IMG/VR virus record: IMGVR_UViG_3300047444_000617
Location: 46,249-110,248 of that record
DNA from: a virus
DNA: 64,000 nt
Strand: one strand, 5' to 3'
In this document: positions 14,591 through 21,401 of the stretch, in pieces
Numbering within the stretch: position 1 is the stretch's first letter
Layout of the letters: each line of letters opens with the position of its first letter
Made by a program: the position numbers and the translations under genes
Notes under the pieces: model-generated
Databases searched by the model: none
What the model saw: the letters and a program-made list of their open reading frames with translations, nothing else
Told to the model about the DNA's origin: nothing

Positions 14591-15193
14591 TCAGGCCTGG
14601 GCCAGGATCTCGTGCACCTTGGTATGAAGGTCCTGGAGGTCCCCGTCGTTGACCAGGTGGGAGTCGAACCACTTGTCGGGCAGTTCCTTCTCCGACTTGT
14701 GGTCGTTGACGGCGCCGTAGCCGGGCCGGGTGATCTTGATTAGCAAGCCCAAGCGAGAGTCGATGGCCTGGTGCTCGTTCTCGAACCGCAGGTCGGTGAA
14801 GACGTAGCGCTTGCTCTTGTCCAGGCCCTTAAATGCGGCCTCGACCCACACGTCCTGGCTGATCATCTCCCGGCCGACCTCGGTGCCCAGCACCTGCAGC
14901 ATGCGGCGGATCTCGTCGTAGGTGCGCTTGGCGTCCTCCCAGCCGATCTCGTCCACGATCTCCTGCAGCCGGAAGTCCCGGCCGTAGGAGTCGGACAGGA
15001 TGACGGGGTTGAGGACGTACAGGGCCTCGCGGAGGGTATCGGCGAAGGCGACTCGCTCGTACCCGTACTCGGTCAGGATCCGGGCGACGGCGTCCTTGCC
15101 GGTTCCGGGGTATCCGTGGAGGCCGATGAAGCCGGGCAGCCACTCCAGGATGACCTGGGGAAGCCTGTCGGTGGGGGAAAGCGTGGTGCTCAC
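14591..15193 (-). CDS. Deoxynucleoside monophosphate kinase
   Basis: 200 residues from GTG 15193 (GTGA overlap with the upstream gene). GLHGYPGTGKDAVARIL is a P-loop with the Asp after GK typical of phage dNMP kinases (T4 gp1-like); YVFTDLRFENE fits the later motif. It phosphorylates dNMPs to dNDPs, completing dNTP supply along with ThyX and the ribonucleotide reductase in this window. DLHTKV near the C-terminus carries the CTTCATACC motif. Confidence 0.88.
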   Translation of the reverse strand: MSTTLSPTDRLPQVILEWLPGFIGLHGYPGTGKDAVARILTEYGYERVAFADTLREALYVLNPVILSDSYGRDFRLQEIVDEIGWEDAKRTYDEIRRMLQVLGTEVGREMISQDVWVEAAFKGLDKSKRYVFTDLRFENEHQAIDSRLGLLIKITRPGYGAVNDHKSEKELPDKWFDSHLVNDGDLQDLHTKVHEILAQA

Positions 15194-15570
15194 TTGGTCT
15201 GGTCCTCTACTTCGATGGTGGTTGCGAGGGTGTTGTCCCTGATGTACTCGACCATCAAGGGGATGGTCCACAGAGCCCGCCGGGCGGCGACGACCTGCTC
15301 GTTGCGCCGCTTCTCCATGCGCTGCAGGGTTTCGAACTGGCCCTTCCAGCGGCCGGTCATCCAGTCCGTCTGGGCGATCAGCGGGGTGACCTTGTCGATG
15401 AGGTTCCGGGCCTGGTCCTCCGTACTCCACCGCCGCTTCCGCTCGGCGATGAGTTCGTCGGTGGTGCGGTCGAGTTCGGCGCGCACGGCGATCAGCGCGT
15501 GGGCGGTGTACAGGAGGAGCCCGACGAATACGGCGGCGATCACCAGCGCGGTGATGGTTCCGGCGCTCAT
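15190..15570 (-). CDS. Membrane-anchored coiled-coil protein
   Basis: 126 residues from ATG 15570, overlapping the stop of the small membrane gene upstream (ATGA). One N-terminal membrane helix (TITALVIAAVFVGLLLYTAH), then a long charged helical region (AELDRTTDELIAERKRR). Architecture is like an i-spanin, but the gene is among nucleotide-metabolism genes, far from the endolysin, so I do not assign a lysis role. Confidence 0.7.
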   Translation of the reverse strand: MSAGTITALVIAAVFVGLLLYTAHALIAVRAELDRTTDELIAERKRRWSTEDQARNLIDKVTPLIAQTDWMTGRWKGQFETLQRMEKRRNEQVVAARRALWTIPLMVEYIRDNTLATTIEVEDQTK

Positions 15571-15746
15571 CGGTGCATCAGGCACCGCGCGGGCACATCC
15601 TTGACGGGCTGCCAGGACCACCAGGAGCAGGGGGCGGAGGTGCGTATCCACACGCCCCCCACGAGGAGCGCACCGAGCGCGAGGCCCACCAGCGCACACG
15701 TTACGTAGAAGGGCAGTTCTCGGCGGAGTCTGCGGAAGCGGTTCAC
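15567..15746 (-). CDS. Small single-pass membrane protein
   Basis: 59 residues, not in the supplied list as a separate gene. GTG 15746 overlaps the TGA of thyX (GTGA) and its own TGA overlaps the next ATG. Basic N-terminus (MNRFRRLRRELPF), then one membrane helix (YVTCALVGLALGALLVGGVW). A membrane pair with the next gene is likely. Confidence 0.65.
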   Translation of the reverse strand: MNRFRRLRRELPFYVTCALVGLALGALLVGGVWIRTSAPCSWWSWQPVKDVPARCLMHR

Positions 15747-16447
15747 GGGGCGACCCTTCCCCAGCCCACGAAGGCCTGGTATGTCAGCGGGAAGTACTCG
15801 GCGAAGGCGGCTTCCATCTCCAGCGCCACCTTCTCGATCTCGTACTGCGGGAAAGAGGCGAAATGGGCGCCGGGGTTCTTGGTGCGCAGGGACAGGAAGT
15901 GCATCAGCGAGCGCGGGTTGCAGGTGGCGTAGAACGCGGTGTAGGTGCCGACCGGCAGTACGTTGCGTGCGACCTCCTTGGCCACGCCCGCCTTCAGCAT
16001 GCGTTGGTAGGAGGACCACGCGGCGCGGTAGACGCTCTCGTGCTCCCAGCGCGTGATGCCGAAGTGCTCGTGGGTGCCGGGGACGAACGTGTACTGGCCT
16101 GGCTTGCCCTCCTGCACCAGCGGGCGGTCGTGCGTCGGGACGTAGAAGTGAGGCTCCAGTTCCCGGTACCTGCCGGAGGTCTCGTTGTAAGACCACCCGG
16201 CCCTGTGCCTCATGAACTCCCGAGCCACGAAGATCGGGGCCTCGATGAGGAACGACAGCGAGCCGTGCTCGAAGGGGCTGCCGTGCCGGTTCTCCATGAG
16301 GTAGTTGATCAGGCCCCCGGCCTCCCCCGACTCCGCCGCAGCGGAGCCGAGGGTGGACACGCGAGCCGCCTGGCAGATCTTCGCGTCGGACCCGGCCAGG
16401 TTGTCCAGGTCGAGCGTCGCGGAGAGGTCTGAGCGGAGGGTGGTCAC
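15743..16447 (-). CDS. thyX: Flavin-dependent thymidylate synthase ThyX
   Basis: 234 residues from GTG 16447. The ThyX motif RHRxxSxNExSxRY is present as RHRAGWSYNETSGRY near residue 80, preceded by HGSPFEHGSLSFLIEAPIFV. The enzyme methylates dUMP to dTMP using methylene-tetrahydrofolate and FAD/NADPH. Coupled upstream to the RNA ligase gene (GTGA) and downstream to a membrane protein. Common in large actinophages. Confidence 0.95.
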   Translation of the reverse strand: MTTLRSDLSATLDLDNLAGSDAKICQAARVSTLGSAAAESGEAGGLINYLMENRHGSPFEHGSLSFLIEAPIFVAREFMRHRAGWSYNETSGRYRELEPHFYVPTHDRPLVQEGKPGQYTFVPGTHEHFGITRWEHESVYRAAWSSYQRMLKAGVAKEVARNVLPVGTYTAFYATCNPRSLMHFLSLRTKNPGAHFASFPQYEIEKVALEMEAAFAEYFPLTYQAFVGWGRVAP

Positions 16448-17154
16448 TTGGACTTCACCACCGACTTCGGCGACTCGTCGTTCTTGAGGGTGGCCTTGAA
16501 GTAGGTACCGGCCGCGTCGTGGTAGACGACGACACCCTCGGGGTCCATGAAGCCCGGCGCGATCAGGGAGCCCTCGGACTCCAACGTATGAAGCGCCTCG
16601 TCGACTGCTTCGTTCAGCCACTTGCCGTCGATGACGGAAATGACCGGCACCACGGTGACGATATCCGGGGCGGGCTTGGCCTTGGGGAAGGTCTGCAGGT
16701 AGTGCTCGGTGATCTCCGGGTCGTTCGAGTCGTACCAGCGCTGGGTGTTGAACAGGGCGAAGCGCTTCTCGTCGAGCCCGTAGCCGGACTGGATGCCCTG
16801 GCCGAACCACTCGCCGTAGTGCTTGCCCTCGCCGAGCCCGGCCAAAGCGACGGCGTTCTCCCACACCCACGCAGCGAACTGGAAGTTGTCGTTGCCGGGG
16901 GTGAGCCAGCGGTTCCGGCTGCCCGCCCGGACGATGAAGCGCTCGTAGCGGTTGTCGGTCTCGTTGAACAGCGTGACACCGACTCCGGTCGTACCCTCCA
17001 GGTACTGGGGGTCCATCAGGGGGACGGCGTCGGGGAGCCGGGTGACCTCGATCAGGCCGTTGGTGCCGTTGATCTTCTCGGTGATGACCACACGGCGGTG
17101 CAGTCGCGGGATGGGCCGGAACTTCGGGTAGTCGCTCGCCTTGAGGACGGTCAT
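16444..17154 (-). CDS. RNA ligase (T4 Rnl2-like nucleotidyltransferase)
   Basis: 236 residues. VITEKINGTNGLIEV (residues ~22-36) fits the KxxG nucleotidyl-lysine motif of the RNA ligase family; GEWFGQGIQ, RFALFN and DPEGVVVYH correspond to later ligase motifs. The Lys in EKINGTNG is the predicted adenylation site. It would seal nicked RNA, for example tRNAs cut by host anticodon nucleases. ALHTLE near residue 190 is the repeated motif (ACG Thr codon). Confidence 0.82.
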   Translation of the reverse strand: MTVLKASDYPKFRPIPRLHRRVVITEKINGTNGLIEVTRLPDAVPLMDPQYLEGTTGVGVTLFNETDNRYERFIVRAGSRNRWLTPGNDNFQFAAWVWENAVALAGLGEGKHYGEWFGQGIQSGYGLDEKRFALFNTQRWYDSNDPEITEHYLQTFPKAKPAPDIVTVVPVISVIDGKWLNEAVDEALHTLESEGSLIAPGFMDPEGVVVYHDAAGTYFKATLKNDESPKSVVKSK

Positions 17155-17160
17155 GTGGTG

Positions 17161-17583
17161 TTAGTCCCTTTCGTGGGCCGAGTATGCGCTGAGTGGGATG
17201 CCGTAGCGGGGGCCGTCGTCCGTCTCGATGAGTCGTACTGTAGTTACCGCTTCTTTCTTACCGATACGAAACACTATCTCGCGGCGGTTGTCAACGTATT
17301 CGAACCACTCCGCAATGTGACCCACGGCCTCCCACTCGAAGGCGTCGTACATCACCAGCCCGTCCTGGACGGCCGACTGCTCGCTGATGCCCGTGTGCTG
17401 GTAGAGCCGCAGCATGTAGTCCAGCCGCCCCGCCAGGAAGCCGCGACCGCGCCGGTCGACGTACACCGGCACCTTGTGGTTGCTCAGGCAGGTGCGAGGA
17501 GCCCCGGTGGACCACTCCTCGCGCCACGTCCATGGCGGGCGGGGCTGCATGAGACGGGTCACCTTGCGCTGTACGAGCCTCAT
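17161..17583 (-). CDS. Hypothetical protein
   Basis: 140 residues from ATG 17583, overlapping the preceding TGA (ATGA). PVYVDRRGRGFLAGRLDYML and the C-terminal strands (EIVFRIGKKEAVTTVRLIET) suggest a small alpha/beta domain. The coding sequence contains two AT-rich CGGTAA elements (around 17233 and 17251). No function recognised. Confidence 0.65.
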   Translation of the reverse strand: MRLVQRKVTRLMQPRPPWTWREEWSTGAPRTCLSNHKVPVYVDRRGRGFLAGRLDYMLRLYQHTGISEQSAVQDGLVMYDAFEWEAVGHIAEWFEYVDNRREIVFRIGKKEAVTTVRLIETDDGPRYGIPLSAYSAHERD

Positions 17584-17780
17584 GAGCCCTCCGAACGAAG
17601 AAGGACGACGACGGGGCCGTAGTTTCCAGCGACCTTCGTCCAGGACTTTGGGCCACCATGACCATCCATGCGCACCCAGTAGCAACCGAGGTTGGCCCAC
17701 TGGACACCGTTACAGGTGCTCTGTACTACCGAGCCCGCCGGGGGTGCTGGGTCTGCGGACGTAAGCGTCGGGCGCTTCAC
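17580..17780 (-). CDS. Small hypothetical protein
   Basis: 66 residues, GTG 17780 overlapping the upstream TGA (GTGA) and stop overlapping the next ATG. Two Cys (QSTCNGVQW, LGCYWVRM) with Trp/Gly-rich surroundings, so possibly a small disulfide or metal-binding domain. No family recognised. Confidence 0.6.
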   Translation of the reverse strand: MKRPTLTSADPAPPAGSVVQSTCNGVQWANLGCYWVRMDGHGGPKSWTKVAGNYGPVVVLLRSEGS

Positions 17781-18286
17781 GCGCTCATCCGTCCTGCGCG
17801 CGCCTCACGGTCCCCCCGGCCGACCCGCCGGGTCAGTTCACGGCTCAGGAGCGTGTTCTTCCGCTCGGCGGAGTCATGGACGGCCTGCAGGAGTTTGCGG
17901 TACGCGTAGGCCCGGGTCTTGGCCTCCTGGGCCTCCAGGTACTCCGGGTCCTCGTACGCCCGAGCGCGGGCGGCCGTCACTGTCTTCTCGGAGGCGTTCC
18001 TGACGGCGGATAGGGCCTTATGCCTTTCGAGTGTGTCGACGGTGGACTTTTCGTCCACCTCCGCTGCCGCCAGCCGGGAGCCTGTGTACTCCACCCACGC
18101 CGTCGTCCTGGTGAACAGCGTCATCAACTCGCTGTCGCTTAGCGCGGTGGGATCCTCCGGCAGTTCGGGCACGTCGCCGTCCGGCTTCGGGGGCAGTGGC
18201 AGGTCCTCCCTGGCCAACTGCCGGGTCGCTCTCTCGCTGGGCGTCTGTACCGCTTCCCAGCCCTTGCGCACTACCGCTCGTGTCAT
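17777..18286 (-). CDS. Hypothetical helical protein overlapping the Cas4-like gene
   Basis: 169 residues. ATG 18286 has GGGAG about 10 bases upstream. Helical and charged (RARAYEDPEYLEAQEAKTRA), with no motif. Its first 269 bases overlap the 3' part of the Cas4-like frame. The clean start and the normal-looking protein suggest this is the real product of the overlap; the C-terminal tail of the Cas4 frame looks like out-of-frame translation. Confidence 0.65.
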   Translation of the reverse strand: MTRAVVRKGWEAVQTPSERATRQLAREDLPLPPKPDGDVPELPEDPTALSDSELMTLFTRTTAWVEYTGSRLAAAEVDEKSTVDTLERHKALSAVRNASEKTVTAARARAYEDPEYLEAQEAKTRAYAYRKLLQAVHDSAERKNTLLSRELTRRVGRGDREARAGRMSA

Positions 18287-19202
18287 TGGTGGTGGTCTCC
18301 CAGCAGGCGTTGAAGAACGGACATTCCTTGCAGGTCTTCTTGTCCTGGCCGCAGAAGTCCGGTCGTGGTGGTGGCTTGCCCTTCTTCAGGGCGTATTTGA
18401 TGTCGAGCGCGGAATCCAGCAGCGGCTCGGAGATCTCCGAGTTGTACTTGACGACGAACTCCTTGGTCGCCTGAGTCGCCTTGTACTCGTAGAGGAAGAT
18501 CACCTGGTCGAACGGCAGGCCCATCTCCTTGCACAGCGCGAGATAGATCTGGGTCTGCCGGATGTGGCTGCCGAACGGACGGCGAAGCGCCTTCCACAGC
18601 CCGTCGGTGTCGATGACGGTCTTGCCGTCCTCGGTCTTCACGGTGAACTGCCGCAGCAGCTTGGGGTCATCGAAGCGGACGGTGCCGTTGCCTATGGACT
18701 TGATCTCGACAAGGGCGTTCAGGTCCTCTACGGCCCCGTCCTCGTGTCCCGCGATGAGGTACTTCTCCTCGGCCTCCAGGGGCACCTCGTGGTAGTCGAG
18801 AGCGAACCTGCTCACGTCTCCGTAGCCGTCGAGCGCGTTGTAGCAGTTGGCACATGTCGGCTGCCCGCCGGTGCCGAGCCAGGCGTGCCCGCACAGACGG
18901 CACACCCACTTGCCATACAGCCGCCCCATGTCCTGCAGCCACTTCTGCCACTTCGCGTGGATCATGTGGCCCTCGGCAAAGACCCCCTCCAACTGTGCGG
19001 AGAAGTTCCGGCTCTTCTCGGGGGAAACCCCCGCCAGCCTGTAGTAGGTCTGACGGGGGCACCAGTCGCTCTTGGCCATCTCGGAGGGGTGGATGATGTC
19101 CTGCCGCCGGTCGGTCGGCTTGTCGTGCTCGGAGAGCAGGTGCTTGTGGATGTCACCCAGCAGCAGCGAGGAGGTCTTCTTCGTCTCCGCCAGGCTCGCC
19201 AT
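18018..19202 (-). CDS. Cas4/RecB-like PD-(D/E)XK exonuclease
   Basis: About 394 residues from ATG 19202. HPSEMAKSDWCPRQTYYRLA opens the domain; AGHEDGAVEDLNALVEIKSIG holds the D..ExK nuclease core; FCGQDKKTCKECPFFNACW with the early Cys forms a Cas4-type Fe-S cluster. A zinc-ribbon-like insert (CRLCGHAW...CANC) lies between. The recognisable domain ends near 18300, yet no stop codon follows until 18018, so the last ~90 residues overlap the next gene. Probably a recombination exonuclease working with RecA. The start is uncertain: it overlaps whiB by 50 bases. Confidence 0.75.
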   Translation of the reverse strand: MASLAETKKTSSLLLGDIHKHLLSEHDKPTDRRQDIIHPSEMAKSDWCPRQTYYRLAGVSPEKSRNFSAQLEGVFAEGHMIHAKWQKWLQDMGRLYGKWVCRLCGHAWLGTGGQPTCANCYNALDGYGDVSRFALDYHEVPLEAEEKYLIAGHEDGAVEDLNALVEIKSIGNGTVRFDDPKLLRQFTVKTEDGKTVIDTDGLWKALRRPFGSHIRQTQIYLALCKEMGLPFDQVIFLYEYKATQATKEFVVKYNSEISEPLLDSALDIKYALKKGKPPPRPDFCGQDKKTCKECPFFNACWETTTNDTSGSAQGLGSGTDAQRESDPAVGQGGPATAPEAGRRRARTAGGSHRAKRQRVDDAVHQDDGVGGVHRLPAGGSGGGRKVHRRHTRKA

Positions 19203-19590
19203 CCTCCCCGTCGGCTTCGTCGTCGTCGTAGTCCGACGGGATGCGGTCCGGCCAGACGGCTTCGAGGTCTTCCCGGCTCGGGGCACTTGCGAATCTCCAG
19301 TCCTTCTTGGGTACGAACCTCCGGATGTAGGCCCGTTCCAGGACGCTCAGACCGCCCCAGATTCCGTAGTGCTCGTTGTTGACGAGCGCGAACTTCAGGC
19401 ACTGTTCTCGCAGCGGGCACACCCGGTCGGTATAGGTGCCGTTGCAAACGTGCTTGGCCTGCGACCGGCTTCCTGTGCCGTCTCCGAAGAAGTCGTCGTG
19501 GTCCCTGGTCGGCCGGAACTTCCGGCAGGAGGCCTCCTTTTCAGGCTTGCCTCCGCCATCCCACTCCGGTGCATTGATACGCAGGTGCAT
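19153..19590 (-). CDS. WhiB-like transcription factor
   Basis: 145 residues from ATG 19590 (TAATG overlap with the resolvase stop). Four Cys in WhiB order: SCRKF, KHVCNG, then RVCPLREQC, followed by the hallmark YGIWGGLSVLERAYIRR turn and basic region; the second-third Cys spacing is longer than the usual CxxC. WhiB proteins bind a 4Fe-4S cluster and partner with the primary sigma factor. The C-terminus is a highly acidic tail (DYDDDEADGEDGEPGGDEED). Phage WhiB proteins can block host WhiB2-controlled septation; here the role is inferred. Confidence 0.85.
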   Translation of the reverse strand: MHLRINAPEWDGGGKPEKEASCRKFRPTRDHDDFFGDGTGSRSQAKHVCNGTYTDRVCPLREQCLKFALVNNEHYGIWGGLSVLERAYIRRFVPKKDWRFASAPSREDLEAVWPDRIPSDYDDDEADGEDGEPGGDEEDLLAAAG

Positions 19591-19934
19591 TACCACGGCA
19601 GGATCTCCTCGGCTTCCGCACTCGGGTGCGCCAAGGTATGAAGCGCGAGAAATGTCTCTTCGGACATCGTGATCCAGTTCCTTCCACTGGCCATCTGAGT
19701 GCCGAAGAGCATTTCCCTGCCGTCGATCAGGGCCTGCTTCTCTGCGGTTATCAGTTCTTTGTCCTTCAGGGAGTACGAGCCCTTGCTGGTGACTTTGTAC
19801 TCGATGGAGTAGTCGGGGGTCCTGACATCGTTCTTCCGGACCCAACCATTTCCACTACCGGCGTTCACCGTCCCGCCGAGAAGTTTCGCTCCTCGCCTCT
19901 CCTGCGCCTGGCTCTTCTTCAACATGTCCGCCAT
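19590..19934 (-). CDS. PD-(D/E)XK endonuclease, resolvase-like
   Basis: 114 residues. ATG 19934 has GGAGG six bases upstream. KSQAQERRGAKLLGG, then RTPDYSIEYKVTSKGSYSLK: PD...E-x-K is the nuclease core, in the arrangement of phage Holliday-junction resolvase-like proteins. It overlaps the preceding small membrane gene by 80 bases. This is a second resolvase-like gene besides 13893-14240, here next to recA. ALHTLA near the end carries the repeated motif. Confidence 0.75.
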   Translation of the reverse strand: MADMLKKSQAQERRGAKLLGGTVNAGSGNGWVRKNDVRTPDYSIEYKVTSKGSYSLKDKELITAEKQALIDGREMLFGTQMASGRNWITMSEETFLALHTLAHPSAEAEEILPW

Positions 19935-20070
19935 ATGCGGCCTCCAGGAGATTCGCGAGGAGATTGAACTTCTCGTGGGCCCTGCCCTGGCGCCGGGAAT
20001 ACCGGACGCCGAGGAACAGGATGTAAACGGCCGCGACCAGCAGGAGCAGCAAGGCGATCAGGGCCACCAT
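19855..20070 (-). CDS. Small single-pass membrane protein
   Basis: 71 residues, ATG 20070 overlapping the recA stop (TGATG). N-terminal membrane helix (MVALIALLLLLVAAVYILFL) then a charged cytoplasmic tail (RAHEKFNLLANLLEAAYGGH). Overlaps the resolvase-like gene by 80 bases in another frame, which is unusual for this genome but both have credible starts. Confidence 0.6.
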   Translation of the reverse strand: MVALIALLLLLVAAVYILFLGVRYSRRQGRAHEKFNLLANLLEAAYGGHVEEEPGAGEARSETSRRDGERR

Positions 20071-21254
20071 CAGGCGGCCTGGGTATGAAGCCCGTCGGCT
20101 TCCTCGGCCTTGGGCCTGCGCGACACCTTCTTGGTGCCCGCGCTCTCGGCGGTCTCCAGGTCCTCCTCGGAGATGCTGCGCTCGTCGGCACGGGTGGATG
20201 CGGCCAGGACCTTCTGATAGATGCTGGCCAGCAGTTCGGGGTCCTCGCGCAGGCCGGTCAGCAGGGCGTCCTTGCCCTGCCAGCGCAGCACCGGCTTGCC
20301 CTTGGCGTCGTACTGTCCGTTGTCGATCTCGAAGAAGGCGCCCTTGCGCTGGATGACGTCGAAGAGAATGCCCATGGTCTGGATTTCCTTGGCGGTGTCG
20401 TACGCACCGCGCGGGAAGTTCAGGTAGGGCGCCGCCCGGAAGTAGGCGTCGATGGTGGCGATCTGCTGCGGGGCCGCCGACTTGTTCTTGATGGTCTTCA
20501 CCTTGACGACCTGGCCGACATTCACCTTGCCCTTGCCGGGCCGGGCCTCCTGAATCCATTCGTCGCGCCGGACCTCGACTCTGGTGTAGAAGGCGTAGTT
20601 CTTGGCGTTTCCGCCGGGAGTCGTGGTCGGCGTGCCGTGAGGGCTGAACTTGCCGATGGCGTCGCGGTACTGGTTGATGACGATGCCCAGCATCGGGCGG
20701 TCGTCGGGGTCGGTCATGCTGCGCTTGGTCGCGGCGCCGGACTTGCGGAAGAACTTGCCGGTGAGGCGGGCGCCGAGCGCCATGGTCGCCTCGTCCATGT
20801 CCTTGGCGGACTCCTCGTCCGGGATGAGTGCGGGGTAGGAGTCGAGCACGATCATGTCGACGGAGCGGGAGGCGGCGAAGTCCAGCATCGTCTGGTAGGC
20901 GAACTCCATCTGCTGGGTGGGGACGACCAGGACGCGGTTGTTGTCGACGCCCAGGGCCTCGGCCTGGTCGACGTCGTAGTGCTCGGCCGCGATCCACAGG
21001 GCGCAGAAGTTCGGGTCGAGTGCCTGGTTGGCGGCCAGCGTCTTGTAGACGATGAACGTCTTGCCGTGAGACTCCCGGCCGATCACCTCGACCCACTGAT
21101 TGCCTGGCCAGCCGCCACCGAGGGCGATGTCCAGGGACAAGGAGCCGGAGGTGAAGCGCTTGGCCACCTTCATCTCCGAGGCGAAGCAGATGGCCCCGGG
21201 GATCTCCTTGTTGACCTTGGCGATGAGTGCGAGGGCTTCCTTGTTGACGGTCAC
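20070..21254 (-). CDS. recA: RecA recombinase
   Basis: 394 residues. EVIGRESHGKTFIVYKTLAA is the Walker A region (GRESHGKT), DMIVLDSYPALIPDEE the Walker B region, with MTSGSLSLDIALGGG-like FTSGSLSLDIALGGGWP before. It polymerises on ssDNA for strand exchange. The acidic/basic C-terminus ends EADGLHTQAA, carrying the CTTCATACC motif. GTG 21254 overlaps the TGA of a 10-codon micro-ORF (GTGA), so translation is probably coupled. Neighbours are nucleases of recombination. Confidence 0.93.
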   Translation of the reverse strand: MTVNKEALALIAKVNKEIPGAICFASEMKVAKRFTSGSLSLDIALGGGWPGNQWVEVIGRESHGKTFIVYKTLAANQALDPNFCALWIAAEHYDVDQAEALGVDNNRVLVVPTQQMEFAYQTMLDFAASRSVDMIVLDSYPALIPDEESAKDMDEATMALGARLTGKFFRKSGAATKRSMTDPDDRPMLGIVINQYRDAIGKFSPHGTPTTTPGGNAKNYAFYTRVEVRRDEWIQEARPGKGKVNVGQVVKVKTIKNKSAAPQQIATIDAYFRAAPYLNFPRGAYDTAKEIQTMGILFDVIQRKGAFFEIDNGQYDAKGKPVLRWQGKDALLTGLREDPELLASIYQKVLAASTRADERSISEEDLETAESAGTKKVSRRPKAEEADGLHTQAA

Positions 21255-21283
21255 GGGCAGCCCCCGCAGGTATGAAGTGTCAT
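21251..21283 (-). CDS. Micro-ORF MTLHTCGGCP before recA
   Basis: ATG 21283, 10 codons, TGA overlapping the recA GTG (GTGA). AGGAG lies 12-16 bases before the ATG. The product is MTLHTCGGCP. It is one of four micro-ORFs that carry the repeated CTT-CAT-ACC triplet series in frame where the motif falls between larger genes. It may be a leader peptide coupling recA translation; the peptide itself may have no function. Confidence 0.55.
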   Translation of the reverse strand: MTLHTCGGCP

Positions 21284-21316
21284 GTGGTGTTGTTTCTCCT
21301 GATCGCGTAACGCAGA

Positions 21317-21357
21317 ACCGGTAGCCCCCATACCATATCTGGCAGGGAACTACCGGT
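21317..21357. terminator. Hairpin between nrdJ and recA
   Basis: ACCGGTAG (21317-21324) and CTACCGGT (21350-21357) form an 8-bp stem with an inner CCC/GGG pairing. It could be a weak terminator or an operator, since the arms resemble the CGGTA element. Confidence 0.45.
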
Positions 21358-21401
21358 CCAGCGATGTATCAACTAGTCAGACGAAGATCTTTTGATCAGT
21401 G

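Noticed and set aside
15190-15746. Two overlapping small membrane protein genes as an Rz/Rz1-type spanin pair
   Set aside because: There is no lipobox in the second protein, and actinobacteria have no outer membrane of the Gram-negative type in Streptomyces; location among nucleotide genes also argues against it.
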